From NCBI GenBank assembly GCA_020544565.1, contig CP078014.1:3164016-3228015 (forward strand): a stretch of 64,000 nt of DNA, in the 5' to 3' direction. Below are positions 15,341 through 26,811 of this stretch, piece by piece. A program made the translations under genes and the position numbers. The DNA comes from Bradyrhizobiaceae bacterium (GTDB lineage Bacteria; Pseudomonadota; Alphaproteobacteria; Rhizobiales; Xanthobacteraceae). Every line of letters begins with the position of its first letter. Positions within the stretch are counted from its first letter, which is position 1. The notes beneath the pieces were generated by a model, which ran no database searches, was not told the DNA's origin, and saw only the letters and a program-made list of their open reading frames with translations.

Positions 15341-16807
15341 ATGACAATCTCTCAGGACCACGAACACGACCACTGGGCACGCTTCAAGGGACGCCTGCGC
15401 AGCAATGTCGGCGAGGATTTCTACACGAGCTGGTTCGCGCGCATGGATCTCGAACGCATCCAGGATGACTGCGTTCACATGACGGTGCCGACCAAGTTCC
15501 TCAAGAGCTGGATCCAGGCGCATTACGCCGATCGCGTGCTGAGCTGCTGGCAGTCCGAGATGCCCGAGGTCAAGCGCGTGGAATTGAGCGTGCGCACCGC
15601 GCTGCGCAGCCCGGCGCCGGCCAGGGATGCCCGCGCGCCGCAGGATGCGCGGCGCACAGAGTCGGGCGCTGCCGTCGCACGCCCCGCGGCTGAACTGCGC
15701 GCAGTCGCCACCGCGCCGGTGTCCGCCAGCCACGACGCGCTCGGCGGCTCGCCGCTCGATCCGCGCCTGACCTTCGCGACCTTCGTCACCGGCCGCTCCA
15801 ACACGCTGGCCCACGCCGCCGCGCGCCAGGTGGCCGAAGGCCGCCGCGGCGATCCGGTGATGTTCAATCCGCTCTACATCCACGCCGGCGTCGGCCTCGG
15901 CAAGACCCACCTGTTGCAGGCGGTGACATGGGCAGGAAACTCGGCTGGAAATTCAGCCGGCACGACCAGTGAGCGCAAGGTGCTCTATCTCACCGCCGAG
16001 AAATTCATGTACGGCTTCGTCGCCGCGCTGAAATCGCAGACGGCGCTTGCCTTCAAGGAGGCGCTGCGCGGCATCGACGTGCTGGTGATCGACGATCTCC
16101 AGTTCCTGCAGGGCAAATCGACCCAGTCGGAGTTCTGCCACACCCTGAACGCGCTGATCGACGCCGGCCGTCAGGTGGTGATCGCCGCCGACCGGCCGCC
16201 GTCCGACCTCGAAAGCCTCGACGACCGGGTGCGCTCGCGCCTCGCCGGCGGCCTGGTGGTGGAGATGGCCTCGCTCGGCGAGGAACTGCGCCTCGAAATC
16301 CTCAAGTCGCGGGTGCTCGCCGCCAAGGCGCATCATGCCGCCTTCGACGTGCCGGCGCCGGTGCTCGACTATCTGGCGCGCACCATCACCCATAACGGCC
16401 GCGATCTCGAGGGCGCGATCAACCGCCTGCTGGCCCATTCCAAGCTCAACGCCACCGCGGTGACGCTGGAGATGGCCGAGCGCGAGGTGCGCGATCTGGT
16501 GCGGCCGATGGAGCCGAAGCGGGTCAAGATCGAGGACATCCAGCGGGTGGTGGCGCGCCAGTACAATGTCAGCCGCTCCGATCTGCTGTCGTCGCGCCGC
16601 ACCGCCAATGTGGTGCGACCGCGCCAAGTGGCGATGTATCTCGCCAAGACGCTGACGCTGCGCTCGCTGCCGGAGATCGGGCGGCGCTTCGGCGGCCGCG
16701 ATCACACCACGGTGCTGCACGCGGTGCGCAAGATCGAGGCGCTGGTAGCCAAGGATGTCTCGCTGTCGGACGAGGTCGAACTGCTCAAGCGCCAGCTTCA
16801 GGACTGA
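15341..16807 (+). CDS. dnaA: Chromosomal replication initiator DnaA, 488 aa
   Basis: All four domains are visible. The N-terminal domain I (about residues 1-85) is followed by a variable Ala/Arg-rich linker (about 90-140). The AAA+ core has Walker A GVGLGKTH (about residue 183) and Walker [10 protein letters not shown]. The C-terminal helix-turn-helix carries the DnaA signature [19 protein letters not shown] (about residue 450). ATG 15341 was chosen because GGA lies six bases upstream; ATG 15335 is two codons earlier. It binds and melts oriC and regulates transcription. dnaN follows after 256 bp rather than overlapping. Confidence 0.97.
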   Translation: MTISQDHEHDHWARFKGRLRSNVGEDFYTSWFARMDLERIQDDCVHMTVPTKFLKSWIQAHYADRVLSCWQSEMPEVKRVELSVRTALRSPAPARDARAPQDARRTESGAAVARPAAELRAVATAPVSASHDALGGSPLDPRLTFATFVTGRSNTLAHAAARQVAEGRRGDPVMFNPLYIHAGVGLGKTHLLQAVTWAGNSAGNSAGTTSERKVLYLTAEKFMYGFVAALKSQTALAFKEALRGIDVLVIDDLQFLQGKSTQSEFCHTLNALIDAGRQVVIAADRPPSDLESLDDRVRSRLAGGLVVEMASLGEELRLEILKSRVLAAKAHHAAFDVPAPVLDYLARTITHNGRDLEGAINRLLAHSKLNATAVTLEMAEREVRDLVRPMEPKRVKIEDIQRVVARQYNVSRSDLLSSRRTANVVRPRQVAMYLAKTLTLRSLPEIGRRFGGRDHTTVLHAVRKIEALVAKDVSLSDEVELLKRQLQD

Positions 16808-16826
16808 GGAAGGCCGCCGCCGCGCT

Positions 16827-16845
16827 TGAGATAAGCCTGAGATAA
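16827..16845 (+). promoter_or_regulatory. In-phase direct repeat TGAGATAA upstream of dnaN
   Basis: TGAGATAA occurs at 16827-16834 and 16838-16845, 11 bp apart (one helical turn), in the dnaA-dnaN gap. The opposite strand reads TTATCTCA, which shares the TTATC core of a DnaA box but differs at three later positions. It may be a regulator site. Confidence 0.35.
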
Positions 16846-17063
16846 CAAGGGACAACGCATCGCGACGGTGGCCGCTACCCTTGCGTTCGGAGCTCTTTCG
16901 CGTCACCTTACGTTCCCCGTCGGGCATGGCGAAATCCGGTTTCGCCGGTCCGCGGGGTTCAGTCGCCGCGGTGGGCTGTCCAGTCGCCCGGCATCTCCAG
17001 CAATGATGCGGACGGGTCCGGCGCGCCGGACCTGATCCGGACTTGGGATCGGGCGCAATCGTC

Positions 17064-18182
17064 ATGAAAGTTACCGTCGAGCGGGCGCAACTGTTGAAAT
17101 CGCTGGGCCACGTCCACCGCGTGGTCGAACGCCGCAACACGATTCCAATCCTTGGCAACGTGCTGATCCGCGCCGACAAATCGCGCCTCAGCCTCAAGGC
17201 CACCGACCTCGATCTCGAAGTCACCGAGACGCTGCCGGCGGAGACCTCAACCGGCGGCTCCACCACCGTGCCCGCGCACATGTTCTACGACATCGTGCGC
17301 AAATTGCCGGACGGCTCGCAGATCGTGCTCGAAGGCGACGGCGATCGCTCGGTGCTGGCGATCCGCGCCGGGCGCTCGCGCTTCACGCTGCAGACCCTGC
17401 CCGAGAGCGACTTCCCCGATCTCGCCGCCGGCGACATGACCCACGCCTTCACTCTCGCGGCGAGCGACATGAAGCGGCTGATCGACCGCACCCAGTTCGC
17501 GATCTCCACCGAGGAGACCCGCTATTACCTCAACGGCATCTATCTGCACGCCGCCGGCTCCGCCAAGGCGGCGACGCTGCGCGCGGTTGCGACCGACGGC
17601 CACCGGCTGGCGCAGGTCGATCTGCCGCTACCGCCGAGCGCCGAGGGCATGCCCGGCGTCATCGTGCCGCGCAAGACCGTGGGCGAGGTCCAGCGCCTGA
17701 TCGAGGACAGCGACGCCGAATTCAAGATCGAGCTGTCGCAGGGCAAGATCCGCTTCTCTATCGGCGACGTGGTGCTGACCTCGAAGCTGATCGACGGCAC
17801 CTTCCCCGATTACGGCCGCGTCATCCCGCAGAACAACGACAAGGAGCTTGTCGTCGACAAGAAGGATTTCGAGGCCGCGGTGGACCGCGTCTCCACCATC
17901 TCCAGCGAGCGCGGCCGCGCGGTGAAACTCGCGCTGTCGGCGGGCAAGCTGGTGCTGTCGGTGACCAATCCGGATTCCGGCAGCGCCACGGAAGAACTCG
18001 AAGTCGAATACGCCTCCGATCCGCTCGATATCGGCTTCAACTCGCGCTATCTGCTCGACATCGCAGCCCAGATCGAGGGCGAGGTGGCGGTGCTGCGCCT
18101 TGCCGATCCGGGCTCGCCGACGCTGATCCATGATCGCGACAACAAGGGCGCGCTCTACGTGCTGATGCCGATGCGGGTGTGA
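17064..18182 (+). CDS. dnaN: DNA polymerase III sliding clamp (beta subunit), 372 aa
   Basis: This is the beta clamp, a homodimeric ring that tethers DNA polymerase III and other factors to DNA. The three tandem clamp domains are intact, beginning MKVTVERAQLLKSLGHVHRVVERRNTIPIL with only a short lead. The conserved C-terminal PMRV end, part of the partner-binding cleft, is present. The length matches the family. ATG 17064 was chosen over an upstream in-frame start (17043) because it opens the conserved first strand. The stop codon overlaps the ATG of the next gene (TGATG). Confidence 0.97.
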   Translation: MKVTVERAQLLKSLGHVHRVVERRNTIPILGNVLIRADKSRLSLKATDLDLEVTETLPAETSTGGSTTVPAHMFYDIVRKLPDGSQIVLEGDGDRSVLAIRAGRSRFTLQTLPESDFPDLAAGDMTHAFTLAASDMKRLIDRTQFAISTEETRYYLNGIYLHAAGSAKAATLRAVATDGHRLAQVDLPLPPSAEGMPGVIVPRKTVGEVQRLIEDSDAEFKIELSQGKIRFSIGDVVLTSKLIDGTFPDYGRVIPQNNDKELVVDKKDFEAAVDRVSTISSERGRAVKLALSAGKLVLSVTNPDSGSATEELEVEYASDPLDIGFNSRYLLDIAAQIEGEVAVLRLADPGSPTLIHDRDNKGALYVLMPMRV

Positions 18183-18532
18183 TGGCGGTTCAGCGTATCG
18201 TCGCCAATATCGCCGCCGGGGACATCGCCGCTGCCCGCAAGTTCTACGGCGAGATATTCGGCCTCGAAGTTCTGATGGATCACGGCTGGATTCAGACGTA
18301 TGGTTCGTCCGCGCGGATGACGGTGCAGATCAGTATCGCGACCGAGGGCGGCTCCGGGACGCCGGTGCCGGACATCTCCATCGAAGTGGACGATCTCGCC
18401 GAGGTCCTTGAGCGCCTAACGCAGCGGAACATCGCCATCGTCTACGGTCCTGCGGATGAGCCTTGGGGCGTGCGGCGTTTCTTCGTGCGCGATCCATTCG
18501 GGAAGCTGATAAACGTTTTGTCGCACATCTGA
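18182..18532 (+). CDS. VOC/glyoxalase-fold protein between dnaN and recF, 116 aa
   Basis: This is a single glyoxalase/bleomycin-resistance/dioxygenase superfamily domain. It has the early IAAGDIAAARKFYGEIFGLEV segment and the late RRFFVRDPFGKLINVLSH strand. The pattern fits a beta-alpha-beta-beta-beta repeat pair, and metal ligands are not obvious at all canonical positions. The ATG overlaps the dnaN stop by one base, so translation is probably coupled to dnaN. It interrupts the common dnaN-recF adjacency. The function is unknown; bleomycin-type resistance, isomerase or dioxygenase roles cannot be distinguished. Confidence 0.8.
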   Translation: MAVQRIVANIAAGDIAAARKFYGEIFGLEVLMDHGWIQTYGSSARMTVQISIATEGGSGTPVPDISIEVDDLAEVLERLTQRNIAIVYGPADEPWGVRRFFVRDPFGKLINVLSHI

Positions 18533-18576
18533 CCCAAACGCCGCGTAACCAACCGCCGCGGCCCGCACCCCGATCA

Positions 18577-19716
18577 ATGATCCCCTCCCGCATCCTGCGC
18601 CTCAGCCTCACGCATTTCCGCAATTACCGCGCGGCCGGCGTGACGACGCGCGCGGACAGGGTGGTGCTGGTCGGACCCAACGGCGCGGGCAAGACCAATT
18701 GTCTCGAGGCGATCTCGTTTCTGTCGCCGGGGCGGGGCCTGCGCCGCGCCACCCTCGAAGACGTCGCCGACATCCAGGGCGACGGATCGTGGGCGGTGTC
18801 GGCGGAGGTGGAGGGCGCGTTCGGCCTCGCCACGCTGGGCACCGGGATCGAAGCGCCGCGCGCGGACAGCGTGACGCCGGGCCGCCGCGCCCGCATCGAC
18901 CGCGAGCCGGTGGCATCCGCCGCGGCGTTCGGCGATCACCTGCGCATGGTGTGGCTGACGCCGGCCATGGATGGCCTGTTCATGGGCGCGGCCTCGGAGC
19001 GGCGGCGGTTCTTCGATCGCCTCGTGCTCGCCATCGACAGCGGCCATACCGGCCGCGTCTCGGCGCTGGAGCGCGCGCTGCGCTCGCGCAACCGCTTGCT
19101 CGAAGACCGCAACTACGACCCCCACTGGTGCGACGCCATCGAGCGCGAGGTCGCCGAACTCGCCGTTGCCGTCGCCGCGCAACGCGGCCAGACCGTGCTG
19201 CGCCTCGCCGCGATGCTGGCGGCGCGCGGCGCGACGTCGGCGTTTCCCTCGGCGCAGATCGCCCTCGACGGCTGGATGGAAAACGCCCTGCTGGATGAGC
19301 CCGCTACCGCCGTGGAGGACCGCTATCGCGCGATGCTGCGCGGCGCCCGCGCCCGCGACGCCGCCGCCGGTCGCACGCTGGACGGCCCGCACCTCACCGA
19401 CCTTCAGGTGGTCTATGCGCCGAAGGCGATGCCGGCGCGCGACGCCTCCACCGGCGAGCAGAAGGCGCTGCTGATCGGCCTTGTGCTCGCCCACGCGACG
19501 CTGGTGGCGGAGATGACCGGCATCACCCCGCTGCTGCTGCTCGACGAGATCGTCGCCCATCTCGATCCCGACCGCCGCCGGGCACTGTTTGGCGAACTCG
19601 CGGCGCTGGGCGCGCAGGCATGGATGACCGGCGCCGACCCGGCCGCCTTCGCCGATATCGGCGCGGGCGCAGACGTGTTCGAGGTGGTGAACGGGACGGT
19701 GAATCGGGCGGCGTGA
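18577..19716 (+). CDS. recF: DNA replication and repair protein RecF, 379 aa
   Basis: RecF is an SMC-like ATPase that helps load RecA at gaps. The sequence opens with LRLSLTHFRNYR, followed by Walker A GPNGAGKTN (about residues 33-41). Later come the ABC-type signature region (DASTGEQKALLIGLVLAHA, about residue 288) and Walker B LLLLDEIVAHLD. The length is normal. ATG 18577 directly precedes the conserved start. The gene follows the VOC-fold gene by 44 bp, and a 255-bp gap then precedes gyrB, so gyrB probably has its own promoter. Confidence 0.96.
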   Translation: MIPSRILRLSLTHFRNYRAAGVTTRADRVVLVGPNGAGKTNCLEAISFLSPGRGLRRATLEDVADIQGDGSWAVSAEVEGAFGLATLGTGIEAPRADSVTPGRRARIDREPVASAAAFGDHLRMVWLTPAMDGLFMGAASERRRFFDRLVLAIDSGHTGRVSALERALRSRNRLLEDRNYDPHWCDAIEREVAELAVAVAAQRGQTVLRLAAMLAARGATSAFPSAQIALDGWMENALLDEPATAVEDRYRAMLRGARARDAAAGRTLDGPHLTDLQVVYAPKAMPARDASTGEQKALLIGLVLAHATLVAEMTGITPLLLLDEIVAHLDPDRRRALFGELAALGAQAWMTGADPAAFADIGAGADVFEVVNGTVNRAA

Positions 19717-19962
19717 CGGTGCGCGGCAGGGGCGAAAAATGCCGCCCGCGCGCGGCTGCCGAATCAGGCTTTTCAGCGGTTGCGAAAATAGCGCTTCGCG
19801 ACCTTGAAAAAGCGCCGGAAAATCCCATTTATTCAAATACTTGCAGGACACCTTTTTGTCCTAGGCGGCCATGCGTTTTCATGGCAAAATTACCATTATC
19901 GCGGGCGCGTTTTCCGCAGCCTGCGGACCGCGCGGCAAGCCGCCTTGCCGCCCTCACTTTGA

Positions 19963-22413
<2,451 letters not shown>

Positions 22414-22716
22414 GCGTGGCCGCGTCGCGGCGGCCCCTGTGTCCTAAGGAGGCGCACGATCCCTCCTTGCATGTCCCGGCGCGCTATAACGCGCCGCCGT
22501 GCTGCGCCGCATCCGGGGCAAGACGTCTTGCGTCTCCCGGGCGCGCCGCCTGCGCTGATCGGCAGCAGGGCCAGTCCTTGACCGGCATCAATTTGTATGG
22601 ACCTCATGTCGCGCTATCAGGGGTGGGCCTGAACGGAAAAGGCCGGCCGCCGCGTTGCCCGCGCGCGCCGCGTCAGGTCCCGTTGTGAGCGATCTGCGGG
22701 GCATCGGGGGATTGTT
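22414..22716. other. Intergenic region after gyrB without a recognisable gene
   Basis: Two hairpins are visible: AAGGAGG/CCTCCTT (22446-22468, 9-nt loop) and GGCGCG/CGCGCC (22478-22495, loop CTATAA). Neither has a following T run. No credible open frame was found. The region may contain the gyrB 3' end and the promoter of the small membrane protein gene. Confidence 0.5.
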
Positions 22717-22899
22717 ATGTCGTTGCTTGTCCGTCTGCTACTTTTTCTCGCGGCTCCGATCACCGCGCTGTTCGTGTCGCGCGACGCCCTCAATTTCGGT
22801 GTGATCCAGACCTTCGTGGCCGCGGCGCTGGCCGCCATCATCGTATTCGCCTTCGCGTTCTGGCCATTCGGGCCCAAAGTCCGGGCAAAGAAAAAATAA
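22717..22899 (+). CDS. Small membrane protein of unknown function, 60 aa
   Basis: This is a two-helix protein. Hydrophobic segments at about residues 3-20 and 28-52 are followed by a basic tail GPKVRAKKK, which should stay in the cytoplasm. ATG 22717 has a GGGGGATTGTT ribosome binding site. No family was recognised. Its placement between gyrB and the MmgE/PrpD gene on the same strand gives no functional hint. The signal for a real gene is the good ribosome binding site plus the clean membrane topology. Confidence 0.6.
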   Translation: MSLLVRLLLFLAAPITALFVSRDALNFGVIQTFVAAALAAIIVFAFAFWPFGPKVRAKKK

Positions 22900-23016
22900 G
22901 GCGCGAAAGACCCGGCAACGCACGGGTCCGATGCATCCGCGTGCTCTGGCGCTTCGCGATCAGTCTCCATAGAATGGGCATTCCGATCATCGATACCAAG
23001 CCGGACCCCATTCCCC

Positions 23017-24384
23017 ATGGCGCATGAAACCGCAACGCTGGCTGCCTATGTCGCCGGCCTCGCCTATGACGACATTCCCGCCGAGGTGCTGGCGCGCGCC
23101 AAGGCGCTGACGCTGGATTTCCTCGGCAGCGCCGTGCGCGCGCGCAGCGAGGCGGAATCGACTCCGTCGCTGCTGGCCATGCTGCAAGCCCTCGGGCTCG
23201 ATGGCGCGGGGACCGCCACCGTGTGCGGCGATGCGCGCACCTATACGCCCGCCGTCGCCGCGCTGCTCAACGGCGCGCTCGGCCATTCCCTCGATTTCGA
23301 CGACACCCACGCCGATTCCTCGCTGCATCCGAGCGCGCCGGTGGTGCCGGCCGCGCTGGCCGTCGGCGAAATCACCGGGGCCAGCGGCCGCGACGTGCTG
23401 ACCGCCATCGTCGCCGGCTATGAAGTGTGCTGCCGCCTCGGCAATGCGCTCGATCCGACCTCGCATTATGCCAAGGGCTTCCACCCCACCGCCACCGCCG
23501 GCACCTATGGCGCGGCGGCGGCGGCGGCGAAACTCTATGGCCTGACCGCCGACCAGATCGTCGCCGCCTTCGGCGTATCGGGCAGCCAGGCGGCGGGCTC
23601 GCTGCAGTTTCTGGTCAACGGAGCATGGAACAAGCGCTATCAGGTCGGCGCCGCCGCCATGAACGGCGTCATCGCGGCCTCGCTGGCGCGCGAGGGCTTC
23701 GTCGGCGCGATCGAATCGGTCGAGGGCAAGCACGGCCTGCTCGTGGGCTATACCGATGACGCCCATCCCGACAAGGCGGTGGCCGGTCTTGGTCGGGTCT
23801 ATGAAACCATGAACATCGGCATCAAGCCGTATCCGAGCTGCCGCTACACCCATGCCGCCATCGACGCGCTGATCGCGCTGCGCCGCGAGCACAACCTCAC
23901 CCCGGAGAACATCAAGGGCGTCGAGATCGGGCTGCACCGCAACGGCATCACGCTGACCGGCGACGCCGCCACCAAGCGCCACGCCCGCACCGTGGTCGGC
24001 GGCCAGTTCTCGATGTTCTTCACCGGCGCCCTGGCGCTCGATCAGGGCTCGTTCGGCTGGGACGACTACAAGCGGCTCGGCGATCCGGCCATCGAGGCGC
24101 TGGCCGACCGCATCGAGGTGGTGCAGGACGCCTGCCTCGAAGGCAAAAGCCATCCGTTCGGCGCGCGCGTCTCCATCGCCAGCGGCGAAGGCGTGCTGGA
24201 GCGGATCGTTGCCGATCCGCCGGGAGAGCCGTCATCGTTCCCGGACACGGTCGCCATGCAGCACAAGTTCCTGCAACTTGCACGGCCGGTGCTGGGCGAG
24301 CGCGCCGGACGTTTCGCCGACGCCGTGATGGCGCTGGAAACGTTCGACCGCGTCGACCGCGTCACGGCGCTGGCGCGGCCGTAA
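23017..24384 (+). CDS. MmgE/PrpD family protein, 455 aa
   Basis: This belongs to the MmgE/PrpD family, which includes 2-methylcitrate dehydratase, cis-aconitate decarboxylase and iminodisuccinate epimerase. Family landmarks are LDFLGSAVRARS near the start, GHSLDFDDTHADSSLHPSAPVVPAALA (about residues 88-115), the GFHPTATAGTYGAAAAAAKL helix and KPYPSCRYTHAAIDA (about residue 272). The length is right for a complete two-domain protein. No prpB/prpC methylcitrate genes are adjacent, so a methylcitrate role is not supported by context. The substrate is unknown. Confidence 0.9.
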   Translation: MAHETATLAAYVAGLAYDDIPAEVLARAKALTLDFLGSAVRARSEAESTPSLLAMLQALGLDGAGTATVCGDARTYTPAVAALLNGALGHSLDFDDTHADSSLHPSAPVVPAALAVGEITGASGRDVLTAIVAGYEVCCRLGNALDPTSHYAKGFHPTATAGTYGAAAAAAKLYGLTADQIVAAFGVSGSQAAGSLQFLVNGAWNKRYQVGAAAMNGVIAASLAREGFVGAIESVEGKHGLLVGYTDDAHPDKAVAGLGRVYETMNIGIKPYPSCRYTHAAIDALIALRREHNLTPENIKGVEIGLHRNGITLTGDAATKRHARTVVGGQFSMFFTGALALDQGSFGWDDYKRLGDPAIEALADRIEVVQDACLEGKSHPFGARVSIASGEGVLERIVADPPGEPSSFPDTVAMQHKFLQLARPVLGERAGRFADAVMALETFDRVDRVTALARP

Positions 24385-24470
24385 CCTCACCAACCGGTCC
24401 GACGGCCACCTGTCTGGAATCGGTCGCATTCCAGGCCTATCATCGGCGCGAACAATATGGAGCCGACCGC

Positions 24471-25841
24471 ATGGCCACTCTCGGGTTCGACCGCACCTCG
24501 CTGGGCAACCTGCTCGCCACGCTGACCACGCGCGGCCGCAGCCTGCTCGGCCTCGCCGGCGGCGCGCGCGCCCTGTCGCAGGACGAACTGATCGGGCTCG
24601 GCGAGACCCTGCTGTCGCGGCGCGGCGAAGCCTCCGGCACGGCGCTGGCCCATTCGCTGCTGGCGGGCTACGCGGCGGCGGGCGCCGACGACCGGCTCGC
24701 CTTCCTCGACGCCCTCGCCGACCGGTTCGGCCCGGACATGATCCAGCTTGATGCCGCGCTCGCCATTGTGCGCGAGGACGGTACCACCCCCGAGTCCATC
24801 GACGCCCTGCTGAAAGCCGCCGAGCCGCGGCGGCAGGAACTGATCCGCCGACTCAATCTCGCGCCGGGCGGCACCGCGGCGCTGGTGCGGATGCGCGAGG
24901 ACACGCTGGCGCACGTCGGCAACCGCCCGGCGCTGCGGCGAGTGGACAGTGATTTCGTCCATCTGTTCGCGTCGTGGTTCAACAGGGGATTTCTGGTGCT
25001 GCAACGGATCGACTGGAGCACGCCCGCCAACATCCTGGAAAAGATCATCCGCTACGAGCAGGTCCACGCCATCTCGAACTGGGATGACCTGCGCAGCCGC
25101 CTCGCGCCCTCCGACCGCCGCTGCTACGGCTTCTTCCATCCGCAACTGGTGGACGAGCCGCTGATCTTCGTCGAGGTGGCGCTGACCCGCGACAGCCCGG
25201 CGGCGATCGCGCCGCTGCTCGATCTCGCGCGCACCCCGATCGCGGCGGAGGACGCCACCACCGCGGTGTTCTATTCGATCTCCAACACCCAGCGCGGCCT
25301 CGCCGGCATCTCCTTCGGCAACTTCCTGATCAAGCAGGTGGTGGAGGAGATCAAGCGCGAACTGCCGAACGTGCAGACCTTCGTCACGCTGTCGCCGGTG
25401 CCGGGCTTTGCGTCCTGGCTGAACGACGAGCGCGCCTCGGAAACCTCGACACTGATCGATGCGCCGGCGCGCGCGACCCTCGATCTGCTCGATATGCCCG
25501 GCTGGGCCGACGACGCCGCCAAGGCCGAGCAGGTCAAGGCCGCGCTGTTGCCGCTCGCCGCCTGGTATTTTCTCGAGGCCAAGGGCAAGCGCGGCCAGCC
25601 GCGCGATCCGGTGGCGCGTTTCCATCTCGGCAACGGTGCGCGGCTGGAGCGGCTGAACTTCCTCGGCGACCGCTCGGACAAGGGCATGCAGCAGTCCCAC
25701 GGGCTGATGGTCAATTACCTCTACGCCCTCGACAAGATCGAGGCCAACCACGAAGCCTATGCCGAGAAAGGCAAGGTCGCCGCCTCGCCCGCGGTGCGCA
25801 AGCTGTTGCCGGCGCGCGCGGCGACGGAAGCAAGCGCATAG
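24471..25841 (+). CDS. Malonyl-CoA decarboxylase, 456 aa
   Basis: This enzyme decarboxylates malonyl-CoA to acetyl-CoA. The N-terminal helical domain (about residues 1-180) precedes the catalytic GNAT-like domain, which has the diagnostic blocks FYSISNTQRGLAGISFGNFLIK (about residue 265), TLSPVPGF and, near the end, the His-containing QQSHGLMVNYLYAL. The Ser and His used by the family are present. It is not next to matB/matC (malonyl-CoA synthetase, malonate carrier) but lies 36 bp before a pirin gene. It may recycle surplus malonyl-CoA, opposing acetyl-CoA carboxylase. Confidence 0.93.
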   Translation: MATLGFDRTSLGNLLATLTTRGRSLLGLAGGARALSQDELIGLGETLLSRRGEASGTALAHSLLAGYAAAGADDRLAFLDALADRFGPDMIQLDAALAIVREDGTTPESIDALLKAAEPRRQELIRRLNLAPGGTAALVRMREDTLAHVGNRPALRRVDSDFVHLFASWFNRGFLVLQRIDWSTPANILEKIIRYEQVHAISNWDDLRSRLAPSDRRCYGFFHPQLVDEPLIFVEVALTRDSPAAIAPLLDLARTPIAAEDATTAVFYSISNTQRGLAGISFGNFLIKQVVEEIKRELPNVQTFVTLSPVPGFASWLNDERASETSTLIDAPARATLDLLDMPGWADDAAKAEQVKAALLPLAAWYFLEAKGKRGQPRDPVARFHLGNGARLERLNFLGDRSDKGMQQSHGLMVNYLYALDKIEANHEAYAEKGKVAASPAVRKLLPARAATEASA

Positions 25842-25877
25842 GAGCGCAGCAACAACAGCACGATCGGGAGCGACGCC

Positions 25878-26795
25878 ATGAGCTGGATGCCTTCGAACGA
25901 TCCGATCCCCGGCGACCCAAAAAGCTGCGACGCGATCGATCTCGTCATCGTGCCGCGCACCCGCGACATCGGTGACGGGTTCGCGGTGCGCCGCGCGCTG
26001 CCCCATGGCCGGCGGCAGATGGTCGGCCCCTTCATCTTCTTCGATCATTTCGGCCCGGTGCAGTTCGTCGCCGGCCGCGGCATGGACGTGCGGCCGCATC
26101 CCCATATCGGTCTCGCCACCGTCACCTATCTGTTCGACGGCAAGATCATGCATCGTGACAGCGAGGGCAACGTTCAGGAGATCGCGCCCGGCGCCATGAA
26201 CCTGATGACCGCCGGACGCGGCATCGCCCATTCCGAGCGCACGCCGGAGGTGGAGCGCGCCGGCGGCCAGAGCATGCTCGGCCTGCAAAGCTGGATCGCG
26301 CTGCCGGCCGGCGCGGAGGAGATCGCGCCGTCGTTCCAACATTTCAGCGCCGAGGTGCTGCCGGTGGTGCAGGACACCGGCTTCCATGCCCGCGTCATCG
26401 CGGGATCGTCGTTCGGCGCGACGTCGCCGGTCGCGCGGGTGTCGGAGTGGTTCTACGCCGAGGTCACGCTGGAGCAGGGCATGCGCGTGCCGCTCGACGC
26501 CGACCACGAGGAGCGCGCGATCTATGTGGTGGACGGCGAGATCGAGATCGCCCACGAGACCTTCGCGGGCCCGCGGCTGCTGATCTTCCGCCCCGGCGAC
26601 CGCATCACCGTGACGGCGACGCGCCCGACGCGGATGATGTTCCTCGGCGGCACGGCGCTGGAGGGGCCGCGCCATGTGTGGTGGAATTTCGTGTCGTCGA
26701 GCCGCGAGCGCATCGAACAGGCCAAGGCCGACTGGAAGGCCGGCCGCTTCGCTCCCGTGCCCGGCGAGCACGAATTCATTCCGCTGCCGGAGTGA
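25878..26795 (+). CDS. Pirin family protein, 305 aa
   Basis: This is a bicupin protein of the pirin family. The N-terminal cupin carries the metal-binding HPHIGLATVTYLFDG and, later, HRDSEG and GRGIAHSE (about residues 72-120), so the expected His/Glu ligands are in place. The second cupin covers about residues 180-300. Bacterial pirins have been linked to quercetinase activity and to control of pyruvate dehydrogenase. Neither can be assigned here. It starts 36 bp after the malonyl-CoA decarboxylase gene and is probably in the same operon. Confidence 0.92.
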   Translation: MSWMPSNDPIPGDPKSCDAIDLVIVPRTRDIGDGFAVRRALPHGRRQMVGPFIFFDHFGPVQFVAGRGMDVRPHPHIGLATVTYLFDGKIMHRDSEGNVQEIAPGAMNLMTAGRGIAHSERTPEVERAGGQSMLGLQSWIALPAGAEEIAPSFQHFSAEVLPVVQDTGFHARVIAGSSFGATSPVARVSEWFYAEVTLEQGMRVPLDADHEERAIYVVDGEIEIAHETFAGPRLLIFRPGDRITVTATRPTRMMFLGGTALEGPRHVWWNFVSSSRERIEQAKADWKAGRFAPVPGEHEFIPLPE

Positions 26796-26811
26796 GGCGC
26801 GCGGCACGACG

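Noticed and set aside
22446..22468. AAGGAGG/CCTCCTT hairpin as the gyrB terminator
   Set aside because: No T tract follows the stem.
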